DNA of 64,000 nucleotides from Heterobilharzia americana (GCA_944470555.2 OX104129.1:62985747-63049746); one strand, 5' to 3'; counted from the stretch's first letter, positions 30,530-42,189 are shown. Made by a program: numbers and translations. The notes: a model not told the origin generated them from the letters alone.

Positions 30530-30800
30530 ATGAATAATTCATGTTACATATGTTAGGTGTGTTGATTCAATGAACAATCTCTCCCTCCACCCAGCTAGCT
30601 GTATTGAATTTCAGAATTATCACCCTATACCACCCACTCTATAGTGTGATTATTGGTAAGTGCATTCAGAGTGATAGCCAGGTTTTCCTCTAAATTATAT
30701 ATCTTATTAGGATCTACCATTGTATGTCTTACTAAATTTTTGTGGGTTTAAATGCTACCTTATCTTCTCGGTATAGTGTAACTGTCATCTGAAGTTTTCG
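30530..30800 (-). mobile_element. Penelope-like element 3' fragment
   Basis: Matches the region 45930-46290 of the PLE family at 45.7 kb (CTCTCCCTCCACCCAGCTA block and the following GIY-YIG tail), with indels. Confidence 0.65.
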
Positions 30801-31655
30801 GTTGCCATTTGCCTCACTTTTGACTAGTCAACCCTTCAGATCATAACTTCGCATTAAAACTTTAGGTAATCTATCGCAAAGGGGTATCACTAGTGAACAC
30901 TTGACAATAATTCAGTTTACCGGTGTGTCGTTTCATTTGTTGGTATCTGTCTATCTCTATTTTCGTGTGTTTATATTTCAGATATTTGCTCACTTTGAAA
31001 ATTATTCCAAGTTATCCAACAAGAAGGTATGTTCAACTGGACAATTCTTTTGACACACATTTTTTACAGTTACCATTTAGACTACGGCCGGATTGGAACC
31101 AGGCGACCACCAGGTTTCCGACTCGATGGTCTTCCAAATTTTCATTTCACCTTCAATCATCATCCGGTATAAATACTAGTCTGCCAAACTACGGCTATCC
31201 CACTCAGTTAGTCAAAATGGTATTCAATATGATGCTCCCCCTCTCTAATTCAGATTTGGATTGAGATGAGATGTCCTGACTACGGAGCCAGTAAGAATAC
31301 GATGAAGCGGTAGTAGCGCGTCACGAATTCACATAATAGTCGGGTAAATCCCATGGTGATTGAAGTGAAATAAAAAGAAATCTGGTCAGGAGTTGGACCT
31401 CATAACTCAGTTGGTAGAGGATCGAGCTGAAAACTCGATGGTCGCTGGTTTTTGACACTGTTGGATAGATATTTTTCTGAATATTATTTAGTATGACAGT
31501 TGTATTACATCATTTCATTTTTACTGGACTTATCCATGATAGACAAACCGACAATATCAACACAGAACCTTGTACTGAAATGTGTTGGTTCAAGTCGCCA
31601 CATGCATGCAAAGAACAACTGGATAGAAAAAGAGTGATATCATAATCGATAAAGG
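30801..31655. other. Intronic sequence with SINE-like scraps
   Basis: No exon recognised. A minus-strand tRNA-like block with a GGTTCCAATCC box is near 31090-31120. A plus-strand tRNA-Phe-like stretch is near 31395-31455, with TAACTCAGTTGGTAGAGGAT and a GAA anticodon-like loop. Its T-arm is broken, so it is taken as a SINE or tRNA relic. Confidence 0.4.
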
Positions 31656-31659
31656 TGGT

Positions 31660-32420
31660 CAAAGCACTGAAGCTTTAGAAGACGTCAATGACTGAATACA
31701 TCTGTGCCATTGTAACCGATTTTCAGCGCTGTCATTCTATAAACATTGATTCTTATAACCCTATAAACCCCAGTCAAGTAGTCTACACCTCGGAATATGG
31801 CTAGCGCTAAACGTCAAAGATTATAATGGACTGGTGGTCAAGTCTTGGTCTAACCACACTGATCCTACTATGGTTAACATCGCATGTCGAGGTAGGCAGT
31901 AGATCGGTAAGCCATTTCAGCCCATGAAGGTTCACAATCTCATCAGTCGACTCACTTATCATGCCTTGTACCCTTCACTTGGCCTCAACATTGCTAACTT
32001 CGTGATCCCACTAAACACGAGCAAATAAAACCCTGTAACCGCTTCGCATGTTCCACTTTTAACTGCATGTCTCACAGCAGGATAGAACGAACAGCAGCTC
32101 AGTGTACGCGTTGGGGTCAGAGATGATACTATTTGGCAAACGCCAAACGGGTCTTCTATATCCGAGCTGAGAATACGTCAACAACCAATCCATTTGGAAT
32201 GATGCAACTCCCGAAGTAAGTGAATTGGTCGATACATTCAACCACTTCACTTCTTATCATCAGGCATCCACAGTATATGTCGAAACCACCTCAGTCGATG
32301 AAGGTTCACAATCTTATCGACCGACTTACATGTCTTGTCTAGTCCTCTTCGCCTAGCTCTCTACATTACCTAGAATAGTGTCAATCTCGATTGATATAAA
32401 ACTGAACTCTTTTTTTATTC
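31660..32420. repeat. Diverged SR2-type RTE remnants
   Basis: Scattered blocks related to the RTE 3' ends in this window, including CAGTCGATGAAGGTTCACA near 32290. No open frame. Confidence 0.45.
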
Positions 32421-32424
32421 ACTC

Positions 32425-33687
32425 TTAGTTTTCAGAAAACTGTGTTAAGTCATACGGTGAGGTGTTCGGGAAGATGTGCTCGTCCAGTGGTACCCGTCAA
32501 GACTGTCCATTCTCTCCATTCTTATACAATTTCATCATGGATATCCTTATGGAAGTCTACTCCTCGTCACCTGACCGACTACACAGAGGTTGATCTAATC
32601 GCAGGAGAATTTTCGTTAGACCTAATCCTACTAGGTAAAGATGCTGACAAGATACAGAGTCTTCTGGACACTGAGTGACAATTTGAGAATGTTTGGGATG
32701 CGTTTCTCACCACCCAAATGAAAATTGTTGCTCCACGACAGGTCTTCAACGGTGCCCCATCGCAGCTAACAATAGAGAGTATAGTGATTGAGTATGTCGA
32801 CCACTTCACTTACATGAGAAGTAGGATAGGCCCAGGTGCGTTGATTAGTAGTGGCCGATGAAATCTCTGCACACATACAAAAGGCTCGGTTGACTTTTGC
32901 CAACATACGTTACCTGTGGTGTCACCGTGATATCCGATTGTCCATTAAGGACCGCGTGTATCGCACACCACTCCACTCCACTCTCTTCTACTCTATGGCT
33001 GTGAAACATGGCCATTGAATGTGGAAGACATGAGAAGGCTGGCTTCAGGTGTTTGACGATCGTTGCCTTCGAAGTATAGGTCGTATTCCATGGTGTCACT
33101 ATGTGAGTAACACACAAGTGAGGTGTAGAGTTTTAGGGAGAAGAGGTAAGTCAGTTGAGGACGTTGTGAACCTTCATCGACTGAGATGGTTGACTCCGAC
33201 ATGTGTTACGTATGCCTAGTCACCGTGTGCCTCGTGACACAATGTTGTTGGTGGTGGAAGTAGGTTCAGACTGGAGAAAGGGTTGAGGTGACCAGACTAA
33301 AACATGGTATGAATGTATGAAGTGTTTGACTGTTGATTTGTGCTATGTGGAGGCCGATGAAGACTGTGTGGTTGAGGTGGGGTGCATGGAAGGAGAGAAA
33401 CGGGTGATTGGAGACCGACTCTAGGTGATGGTATGGCTGAGAACCGATGTCAGTGGAGCAGGTGTATTCACACATTATCATCATCTTCACGACGCTATAC
33501 TGAATCTCACCATTTTCTCATTCTTCCTCTCTCTTCATTTTAGTACTTTATATTTCTGTAGATTGAATTTTCTTTTGTTCGTCTTCCACTTCACTGCCTT
33601 GTTTACTTGATGTAGTGATAGAAGGTGTGGCAACTCGGTCCGTTACACAGTAATGTCTGGTACTTTGTTGATATGGATGGATGGATG
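32425..33687 (+). mobile_element. SR2-type RTE, RT palm to 3' tail
   Basis: Translation pieces in order: FSENCVKSYGE, the RT motif QDCPFSPFLYNFIMDILME, LLGKDADKIQSLLDT, then APRQVFNGAPSQLTIESIVI and EYVDHFTYMRSRIGPGALIS. It ends with an ATGG tandem tail near 33675. Two frames and stops make it defective. Its 32685-33687 part is the inverted partner of 20960-21967. Confidence 0.87.
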
Positions 33688-34223
33688 GATCGATGTTGTT
33701 TCGGTTAACAGAACTCTGGTTATCAACTAATCCCTCCATCCTGATCAATTAGTGTTCAGGACTGTTTCTTTTTCCTATTCTACTGTATGATGATGTGTAA
33801 TTGTAAGCATAGTGATGGTTGAGCTTTCGTCCATGTTTCTCACCTTACTCGATTTGGTGAAGTTTGGGTGCTCGTAGTGACCTTGGTCGACTACTTTGAG
33901 CCACTTGCTTGGTCTCACGCTCGTTGAATAGAATCCGACAAACTAATTAGTTCTCTGTAGTAGGCTCTGTGGAAGCGTTTACTGCTTACACAGGTTGTTT
34001 CTTACTGAGCTTGTACATAGAAATACCGCCTAAGCCGTAATCTTGCTGAGAATCCTGTCTCTCTAATGGTTTTATATTCTGTCTGAGTCTATCGTCATCC
34101 TTTTTTTCCAGTTCATTTTAATGCTACTGCAACTATTGAATGATAAGTTTTCTTTTGATTTAGTCAAGCATCTCAGTCCTCAGTGTACTGTCACCATTTC
34201 TCAGCTTTTTTTTTTACTTGTAG

Positions 34224-34319
34224 GCAGTTGCAAATCCACATAAAGGAAAGAGGAATACTACGAAAACCCCGTTACTAGTAGACTCGAAACAAGCCAAGTT
34301 GGACAGTTTCTTTCGATGA
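34224..34319 (+). CDS. MUTYH: Adenine DNA glycosylase (MUTYH), last exon with PCNA-binding box
   Basis: 31 codons and a TGA stop. The acceptor is a long T-tract ending acttgtag (34223), in phase 0. The peptide has a basic stretch (NPHKGKRNTTK) and ends QAKLDSFFR. Q-x-x-L-D-x-F-F is a PCNA-interacting (PIP) box and sits where vertebrate MUTYH has QQVLDNFFRSH. This links the repair enzyme to the replication fork. The exon reads straight to its stop, with a polyadenylation signal 49 bp further on. An additional small exon between 28879 and this one cannot be excluded. Confidence 0.88.
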   Translation, partial: AVANPHKGKRNTTKTPLLVDSKQAKLDSFFR

Positions 34320-34367
34320 TACGATGATTTCCGAAGATACGACGGCTTACATCACCTTTTGTTCTGT

Positions 34368-34373
34368 AATAAA
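34368..34373 (+). terminator. Polyadenylation signal of MUTYH
   Basis: AATAAA 49 bp after the stop codon, the first canonical signal downstream of the last exon. Confidence 0.65.
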
Positions 34374-34990
34374 CATGATCATACTATGCAATTATCAGAT
34401 TTTATATACCTTTTCTAAACAACTGTACGCGGTAACTCCGTTTACTTACCAGAGATTATTTTTTGTAAACATTTATTCCTTAGTTTGCTTTTATATTACC
34501 TGATAAATATTGTAATCGCTTTTATAAACTCTGAAGACGAGTAATTTTTCAGTTCATTGCATACTATTGTCTTCGCTTCCTTGGATAGCAACTGTAGAGT
34601 GATATCGAATAGTCGGCTGCCAACTGTACGATCAACGATCTAAACGGTCAATTCGTTTTTCCCATTCAATTTAATCTTCGTACTTGCATTTTCATCTATT
34701 ATGCGCAGTCGCCGAATTGTAGCGGTGTTTCCATTCCTTAGTGATAGGACGTGGCCTAAATAGAAAACAATATCTCCAGTTGTCTGCCACTATGATAGGA
34801 GTTTCAGTATTTCAATTTTCGTTCCATGTCACTACATGGTCAGGAAAAACTTTATTGGATGATTTTATCCTGCAGCTGACCAATCAGAATTAGCTATTTA
34901 ACTTTTGACCTAGTGGCTTCAGATGTCCATATAAATGATGTATTTTTATCGAATAAAGTGTCTACAGTTTAGTATTCTGAGAATAACTAT
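34374..34990. other. Intergenic sequence, no gene seen
   Basis: AT-rich sequence downstream of MUTYH with no recognised element. Confidence 0.5.
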
Positions 34991-34997
34991 CAATTAA

Positions 34998-35385
34998 TCC
35001 AAACATTCATCAACAACTGCCTACGCTGCTTACTGAAGCGCAGATAGCCAGAAAGAATCAGCAACAAGGAACTCTGGCTGGCTGGCGACGAACCAACCAA
35101 GAGGCTGTCGCTCAACAAATATGCAGAAGGAAGTGGAGATGGATTGGGCATACACTGAGAAGGCCGACTGGGGACATCACGCGCCAGGCCCTCGAGGGGA
35201 ACCCAAATGGGGAACAACGAGTTGGGCGTCCTAGGCGAGGGTGACATGGAGGAGATAGTGCGAGGAAGGAATGAGAGCTTGTGGGCTGTCGTGGAGCCAG
35301 GTTCAAAAGATTGTAGAGAAGAGAGTGGAATGGAGACGTGATACTGAAGCGGTATGTTTCACCCAAGGGACAAATAATATTAATA
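34998..35385 (+). mobile_element. RTE 3'-end fragment
   Basis: Related to the last 400 bp of the RTE elements (region of WERTNQEPITQQICRKKWRW to the CCCAAGGGACAAATAATA tail). It starts near 34998 with the NNCLRSLLK-like sequence. Confidence 0.85.
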
Positions 35386-35720
35386 ATACCCCAAACAAAC
35401 GTCAGTATGTATACACTTGAGGTATGACCTCGTCCGCAAACTGAGATAGTAAGGATTAACCAATCAGCGAATTACATTGCAAATGGGTTCAGAAAATGTA
35501 CTACTAGTCACGCTGTAGAAAAAAAATGGTGTGAAAACGACAATTTTCAAGAAAATGTAAAGATCGATTATAATATTTTATTCAAAACTGAAGCCCCACA
35601 CTCACTTGCCTAACTAAGCTAGTAAGACCGAGAATATGAACATCTGTTCTAGTAGTATTATGCGTAACGTTCTAAGTTGCCATACCTCGTAACAAGATAA
35701 AATCTAAGATAGTGAGTAGT
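35386..35720. other. Intergenic sequence, no gene seen
   Basis: No gene or repeat recognised. Confidence 0.45.
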
Positions 35721-35884
35721 GAAAACAGCTGCGATTAGGACTAAAGTAATGCGTGAATGTATTTGCACGAATGAGATCACCTAGAAACGGCAGCTGGGTT
35801 CCTACACGACGCAGGCCAAAAGTCAGAAACTTTATGAACTCATATCATGTTTCATTCACGCTTGTCTTAAACTATTTTCCCGTC

Positions 35885-36060
35885 TGTTAGTTGGGTGGAG
35901 GCAATCGGCAGGAAGCCCTGGGCCTAGTTTTCGTGCTTTTAGGCACTCATCAGCAAGGCACATCTGCAACCTCGACGGAACTGATATCCCACCTGAGATT
36001 GGAACCCGCGTCACCCAGTCACTACTAAGCTATTCGGGTCGCGACTGACCGTCTGTAGGA
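35885..36060 (-). mobile_element. Third tRNA-derived SINE family, minus copy
   Basis: The minus strand has a tRNA-like head with a GGTTCCAATCTCAGG box (about 36005-35990), then GAGGTTGCAGATGTGCC, then a hammerhead-like core at 35915-35960. The other half of an inverted pair is at 36085-36250. Confidence 0.7.
35915..35960 (-). ncRNA. Hammerhead-like core in the third SINE family
   Basis: CTGATGA (35953-35947), stem II GTGC/GCAC with a CTAAAA loop, then GAAA (35932-35929). The expected stem III and stem I cannot be assigned with confidence in this copy. Either the fold is degenerate or the architecture differs from the Sm-alpha type. Confidence 0.5.
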
Positions 36061-36084
36061 CTGGCTTACATGTATTGGGTGGTC

Positions 36085-36250
36085 AAGGGAGTGCTGAGTG
36101 GTAAAGTTGCTGACTACAACACTGGGTGGCGCGGGTTCGAATCTCAGGCGGGACATCAGTTCCGTCGAGATTGTGGATGTGCCTTTCTGACGAGTGCCAA
36201 AAAGCACAAAACCTGGGTCCAGGGCTTCCTGCCGATCGCCTCCAACTAAC
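36085..36250 (+). mobile_element. Third tRNA-derived SINE family, plus copy
   Basis: tRNA-like head (GCTGAGTGGTAAAGTTGCTG, B box GGGTTCGAATCTC) followed by CTGACGA at 36187 and stem II GTGC/GCAC, but AAAA in place of GAAA. A CCTGGGTCCAGG palindrome follows. Other copies: 39025-39130, 39255-39425, 44100-44260, 50140-50330 and 53165-53325. Confidence 0.7.
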
Positions 36251-38500
36251 TATCATCTACTAATGTGCACTGCGATGCTGAGTTTCCTAGCTTGGTTGCT
36301 ACATTGCAAATATGATCGATAGGATTCGGTCTACACTCAGGATTAGACAACATGAAATTGTTCGCACACCCGTGCCCAACCAATTCACGTTTTCCAGTCT
36401 ACACCACCTTCGGATGACATTGCACTTCAAGGTAGACAGTGATTGGAAATCCACGACACCTGTTCCAACCAAATGAATCAGTGAAGGCTTATGAACTGAG
36501 TTTATTCATTTTACTGAGAATGATTATCGAACTTCTGAAGCTTCTTCATATCCTCTAGCTTTAATGACTATATTTCATAGAGCAAAGTGTAGCGCAGTGA
36601 GCTCAACCCCTAATGGACCATCAGGTATTACGGCGGTGTCGTGGCATCTAGAAGTGTCATCAGTCTTACCGATTATATCAGTGCGTTCAACCACTTCACT
36701 TTCTTAACTCAACAACTTAATCTGAACATTCACGCTCTGAGCTACAGATATTCGCCACTATTCCCGCTTCACTTTCCGTATTTAGACGAGTCATCAACGT
36801 AGACCAGTTCCAAGCTAACAATTTGCATTTAGTTGGTGAGGGACGCAGCTGAGAAACATTTCAACTGCCGTTAGCAACCACCCAGTCAAAATCACAAAGA
36901 CTATTCTTTGGTAAGAAATCGCCATAAATTAGTAAGATATACTACTGAACTATATGAGTAGTACGGAAGAATTTAGGCTGATATGCAGGTTTTGGGAGCC
37001 AGATCAAAGTGACATCAGCGCCTGGCAGGCGTCGCATTTGTTCTAGATGACGGCACGCGCAACTTGTGTGACTACTTATTCCCCCATTTTGGTTACTCCA
37101 CACCCAGTTGTCACTTTCTTTGGGTGGATTTTGTATATCTTCAACCACAGAAGGACGTAAATTGCTTTATTTTGACTTGACATTGTTTGCAGTGTTGAAA
37201 GGATCTTCTTGGTTTCTGTGGTATTTCAAAATAAATATCATGCGTTTCAAACTTCACATTCATTTTCATTTTAGTTACCTTCAATTCCGAGAAGATAAAT
37301 TTTGCTCAATTGTTTTACCTACTTACAAGTAGCACTAATGTTATCATGAAAAATATTTCTGCTTTCAGAAGTGACATTACTTGAACTCTTACCTTCATTT
37401 GTATAACAGAAAAGAGACTGTCCAGCAGGTTCATTACGTTCAGTCTCCCACCAACATTAGCTTGAAACAGAACAATAAAGTTACTGGTCAAACTAATACA
37501 GGTAGCCTGGATTAGATGAAATTTAGAAAAGGCTAATCTACTCATAACCTTATGAGATGACAGTCCTTCTCCAGGGTACATTAAGCTAAGAATTGATATT
37601 CAAATCAAACTCTAGTTTTATAACCAGTTTTGAATTATCTGGATCATACCTGGAATAGAATAAAAGAGTTTTTTGTTGTATTACACGTCGGAAGGTATCG
37701 TCTCTTCAATCACCTACTATTATGCATTGGTTTAGGCAGTAGCTGTCTCAGTCAATACACCTTCCTAGTTTTATCTGTTATAGTGCCTTTCTCAGCTGGT
37801 ATTTAGTGGCTAATTTTATCACTGCTCACTACCACACATGAGGTATGTTTTGAAGATACGTGCTACTGAAAACCTACAATATGCCCATTCCACTCAGTTT
37901 CATTATTCGTATCTGACAGTAAACTTCTGTACAATGGATTCATTCAATTATATGAAGTCAGTTCAATCGCCAAAAGGATACTTTACTACCACATCGTAAG
38001 ATTTCGTCAGTTATCGGGGCTGTAGGGGCCTATGCAACGCATTCTAACACTTCATTCATTATCTTTAGGTTTGTTGCTGATACCTTGAGGTCCTGTAGTA
38101 TCATTTAAGTTTGAAGGATGCTTGAAATTAGAGTAATTTAATTAATAATGGTGTTAGAAGACTTCGGTGTAAGAATAGTCGAGTTCGATGCCTCCAGATT
38201 GTCATACTTTTAGTCTGGTAAAAAAGCTTCCACTCATTGTTTTCCTTCCCGGTTCGAAATCTCGTTTTTCTCTCACCATACACTATCTGAAAATATTACT
38301 GTAAATCTTTTTCCAAGAAATTTGGAACCGAAACGATCTTTCAACAGTAAATCCAAAACAACCAAGAATTTCTCTGAAATACAGTTCTTTTTGAAATAAA
38401 CAATATTGAACAATTAGAAACCTTGTGTTGTGAGGTATTTGTGGGTTTATTGATGTTAAACCACCTTGCAGAAAGTGCGTCAACAGTATCATAGTAAGGC
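36251..38500. other. Intergenic sequence, no gene seen
   Basis: Mostly unique-looking AT-rich DNA. Weak SR2-type RTE 3'-end scraps near 36340-36720. No supported exon. Confidence 0.45.
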
Positions 38501-38538
38501 TGTGTGTTCAAGGTTAACCAAAAGGCAATAAAAAGGGT

Positions 38539-38745
38539 GTGCGTATGTTCCAGCGACGAAGTAAACAGATGTTCAGAGTAATGGAGGACGTCGATGAGCA
38601 AATAAAGGAACCCCAAAACTGTCGTGAACTGGGAAAGACAGTAATATCTAAAAATATATTAAATAATGAACAAGATCTGATTGAATCGAGTAAAGAGGTT
38701 GAGGATGAGGTAGAATTATTCGAGAAAATGAATTATACTACCTAA
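38539..38745 (+). CDS. Short acidic open reading frame, hypothetical
   Basis: A 68-codon frame starting MRMFQRRSKQMFRVMEDVDE and then strongly charged (DLIESSKEVEDEVELFEKMN), ending at TAA. No family was recognised, and no clear splice sites, promoter or neighbour support it. The composition, rich in Glu, Lys and Asp, is more protein-like than the surrounding sequence. It could be a terminal exon, a small gene or chance. Confidence 0.2.
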   Translation: MRMFQRRSKQMFRVMEDVDEQIKEPQNCRELGKTVISKNILNNEQDLIESSKEVEDEVELFEKMNYTT

Positions 38746-38989
38746 TAATACTAAGTAGTATAAAAATAAGTATAACAAACGGGTACTAGGTCAACACTGT
38801 ATCGAGTAAGCGAGAACTAAGTAGAAAAAGAATTAACAGTTATATTCATGTTAGCTGTACTTCTATGAAATGTGACCGCTATTTCTTAGTAATGTTCCAT
38901 TATTTGATCATTAGGCAATAACGGGTTTCATTTTGTCTAGTCCTGAGTGCTGGCGCACTTCTATTGATTATTTTGTAATGTGACCACCA

Positions 38990-39230
38990 GGTTAGGAAAT
39001 CCAGCATGGTTGCACACTTTGATTAAAATTAGATGGTTAGGGACAATCAGTAGGTAACCCTGCTCTTCATCAAAGCATATCTACAACCTCGAAAGAACTG
39101 ATGTAAGAACTGATATAAGCCAAAGTGTACCTCAATGCTAAATCTCCTAGTCTAGTGATCACATTGCCGAACAATCGATAGAGTATAGTTAGCACTTGGG
39201 ACTAGAAGTTGATGGCACTTCAGTGAGTAG
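38990..39230 (-). mobile_element. Third SINE family, decayed copy
   Basis: Recognisable from 39025-39130 by the GGTTACCTACTGATTGTCCC and GAGGTTGTAGATATGC blocks on the minus strand. The ribozyme core is deleted. Confidence 0.5.
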
Positions 39231-39254
39231 TCATATTGTCTACTCTAATCCTAC

Positions 39255-39425
39255 AAAAGGGGAATCACTGCTCGAATAACTCAGTGGTAACACCTCTGGA
39301 TATAATGTTGACTGACGCGGGTTCGAATGTGACATCACTTCTGTTGAGGTTTCAGGTACGTTTTGCTGACAAGTGTTAAGAACGACGAAACGTAAGTCAA
39401 CGGAGTTTCCTCCCCATTTTGTCCA
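39255..39425 (+). mobile_element. Third SINE family, plus copy
   Basis: tRNA-like head (AACTCAGTGGTAACACCTCT, B box GGGTTCGAATG), then CTGACAA at 39366 (a core G changed to A), a disturbed stem II and GAAAC. Confidence 0.65.
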
Positions 39426-39429
39426 ACCG

Positions 39430-39835
39430 TTCAATATAGTAGTATTCCATTTCATCGGTTTTGCTGACATCTTCATATAAGAGAATAGAGAAGCGATTAT
39501 ATGCTGCATATGTTGATTCATTGGGTCAGCAGACTAAAGTTAATCTGAAACGAAAGTTGAAACAGGACTCGAAGCAGCGTTGCTTAAGTCGCTCTCAAAG
39601 GAAATGTACAATACTATACAGATAGAGACATTTTTATGTGCACTAACTAACTGGTTGGTCTTGATTTGCATTGTCCCTACGCTGAACGACAAGTAAAACT
39701 AGAGAACAGAATTGATATGTCGTGTGATAGACATTGGATGTCTAGTAAAGATGAAGGGTTACGTCCAAGGTTTTTATATGGCTAATCAGTCAACTGTAAA
39801 TTGCATTCCTATTGAATGAGTAAGTGTTTGTCAAA
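39430..39835. other. Intergenic sequence, no gene seen
   Basis: No gene or repeat recognised. Confidence 0.45.
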
Positions 39836-39839
39836 CAAC

Positions 39840-40140
39840 CCTAGACAAGTCCATTTGGTCTGAGCTGTGTATGGATGTGTTGACTACCTGACTGGGTCCA
39901 TCGTGGTAGTAGGAATCGGTGGTTGAGAACTCTTGGAGAAATGGCTGGAAATAAGTCATCATGATACAGATTAATTCATTGTTTCACGTCTTTTAAAGCT
40001 TGAATATTTTGATTAATTCTAGTTTTGAAAGTCCATTTCCTTGTCTACACCTTTATCAACTTACATACCAGATTTCCTACATCCACTTGTTCTTTGTATA
40101 GTACTGTGAATTGTGGTAACCTGAGGTGATTCAATTGTGA
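39840..40140 (+). repeat. Degenerate RTE 3' end
   Basis: Related to 4480-4830 (GAGCTGTGTATGGATGTGTT block, then AGGAATCGGTGGTTGAGAA). Confidence 0.5.
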
Positions 40141-40239
40141 GGTGAAGACGAATAATCCTGCTGCTTTGAAGCGCAGTGTTTCAGTATTCTTTGCTGATGT
40201 CATACTAGTTCATTATTTCCACTGGACAACTGTCTTCAT

Positions 40240-40345
40240 ACTAGTCACGTTTGGTGGAGCTGAGGTTGGTTGGTTTTGTCACTTGACTTCCAGCCGATGT
40301 GTCATGGGTTCGAACCCCGTTCTATCTACTGAGGTATAGAGGCCC
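40240..40345 (+). repeat. tRNA-like SINE head, family unclear
   Basis: Contains GGGTTCGAACCCC (about 40308-40320), a good B box, preceded by a weak A-box region. No ribozyme core follows. Confidence 0.45.
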
Positions 40346-41363
40346 GGATAGCATCCTCAGTCATCGTACAATACGGATGGCTTATTGCCCACTTCATGAA
40401 TGTACCGATGGTTGCTGAGTGAATTTCATCCCTTTTTTCTTGGCCCTGTTTTACAGCAAAAAACTAATAATACCAAGATTGTGAAAATTATATTCCACGC
40501 AGATCTTGACCCAATGAACACTTTTCTCAACGGTTTGCTATGGTAAATACTATACAATAGTCATACCAAACGATAATTTGTATCTAGTAAAGCAGTGGAA
40601 ATTGATAAGCATAAGATGGCTGTCTCGTCTTCGCTTACTACTTGTCAGTGATGCACGTCTGTGTCCTCGGACAGGAATTTAACTTCAGTTATTAGTCTGT
40701 GGTGTGATCACGTTGCCGCTTAGCTACTGAACTGAAATCCACTAGTGTAAAATATCGAAAATTTGGGAATTTACAGTCTAGCTACAGCCTCATCCAACTT
40801 TAGTGTTCGATTTTCTCCCGACTTCTTCCAACGTTTCTGCTGTCACTCAATATTTATGGTAAAAACCTGTCTTGAATTAAAGAATTTCTTACCCTACAAT
40901 AAATTGGATTATATATTCCCACCAAACCTACTTACAAAGCTCATTGAGGTATAAATAGCTAGATTTATATCTATAAGTCGTCTATGTCAGTGAAAACAAT
41001 AATATCGATAATACTGTTTCTATTTATTACACCGTTATTTTTACAAAACCTGGATAGTAGGAAAGAGAAAATTGATTTCCGGACTTAGATGGGCAGTTAG
41101 ATATCACGTGCCTTAGCCAAAAAACGAATGAAGTGGTAGAGTTTTAGATGAGATGAAGTTAACCAATCTCAGCATCTAAAAATCAACCAATGAAAACAAT
41201 ATATGTTAGTTGTCCAATCACCGTAGAGTTTTTTTTAAGGTCAACTCAAATTTAATTGGTTTTTAAGGGCAGATAGTAGTTAAAGTCATCAACTTAATTT
41301 AGGGAAACTGTTGATAAAAGACGAAGAATAACCATAATTGCGTTTAATCAAAGTCTTGGAACC
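40346..41363. other. Upstream region of the stress-protein gene
   Basis: No coding region recognised. It should hold the promoter of the gene at 41364, but no TATA box or initiator can be picked with confidence. Confidence 0.4.
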
Positions 41364-41882
41364 ATGGATAGAAGGCCATCAGGATTCTCAAAAGTACCAT
41401 TAGTCAATGCACGTTCTGTCCTAATCGCTATAGACGGTTCTGAACATTCAAAGAGAGCATTCCAGTATTATTTAAAATGGCTTCAAAGACCAGATGATGC
41501 AGTCACAATATTTCATGCAGTTGAACCTGTCTCTTTACCAAGTTTCTCTCTAATGAATCCAATGGGTATACCAAGTGATGAATGGTCAAATATTGTACAA
41601 AACAATGTGAAACGTGTCCTTGAACTTGAAAATGATTATAGTACAGAGTGTTTAAGTCAAAATTTAACTTATCAATTCCTTTATGAATCTGTTGATCATA
41701 TTGGTTCAGCCATTGTTCAAAAGGCTGAAAAGTATAAAGCAAATTTATTGATTATTGGAAGTCGAGGACTTGGTGCTATTAAACGTACAATTATGGGCAG
41801 TGTTAGTGATTATGTTGTCCATCATGCAAATACAACTGTCTGTGTTGTTCCATCTATGGATGAACCACAGGATACATCATAA
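41364..41882 (+). CDS. Universal stress protein (UspA family)
   Basis: 172 codons, a single uninterrupted exon. The start ATG sits in a good context (accATGG). The protein is one USP domain of usual size. Strand 1 is SVLIAIDGSEHSKRAFQYYL (about residues 18-37), with the Asp that contacts adenine in the family. The C-terminal nucleotide-binding signature GSRGLGAIKRTIMGSVSDYV runs about residues 132-151 and fits G-x2-G-x9-G-S. The end is TTVCVVPS. USP proteins bind ATP and are induced by stress; flukes carry many paralogues. There is no signal peptide or membrane segment, so it is probably cytosolic. Absence of introns could mean a compact native gene or a retrocopy. The reading frame has no defects, so it is probably functional. 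Confidence 0.93.
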   Translation: MDRRPSGFSKVPLVNARSVLIAIDGSEHSKRAFQYYLKWLQRPDDAVTIFHAVEPVSLPSFSLMNPMGIPSDEWSNIVQNNVKRVLELENDYSTECLSQNLTYQFLYESVDHIGSAIVQKAEKYKANLLIIGSRGLGAIKRTIMGSVSDYVVHHANTTVCVVPSMDEPQDTS

Positions 41883-42185
41883 AATGTTTTCAATGAACAC
41901 TCTTCTACAATCAACATTCAGGCGAATAATATTTAATAATGTACAAGTACACATTAGTGCATATCTGAATTTTATAGTTCATTATAGTGATGTGTTACTT
42001 AACAATTCATCCCACTACCGTAAAACTTTATCTTGTTTCATTTTTATTGATTTTTCAAAATTTCTTTTGTCATTATTATTACTAGCAACACTTGGTGTAT
42101 TTTAGCTAGTAAGCTAAAATTGATGGCTTTTTTTGTAAAACAAAAAACTGAATTTCTTCGTAATAATGAATTTCATTTTATCTTA
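41883..42185. other. 3' flank of the stress-protein gene
   Basis: AT-rich 3' untranslated and flanking sequence. No canonical AATAAA was seen close to the stop. Confidence 0.4.
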
Positions 42186-42189
42186 TTCC

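Noticed and set aside
31391..31460. Candidate tRNA-Phe gene
   Set aside because: D-arm and anticodon-like loop look right, but the T-arm and acceptor stem do not pair, and SINE heads of similar type are common here.
32442..32678. 78-codon frame considered as a host gene
   Set aside because: It carries SR2-type RTE motifs (LLGKDADKIQSLLDT) and lies within a defective element.
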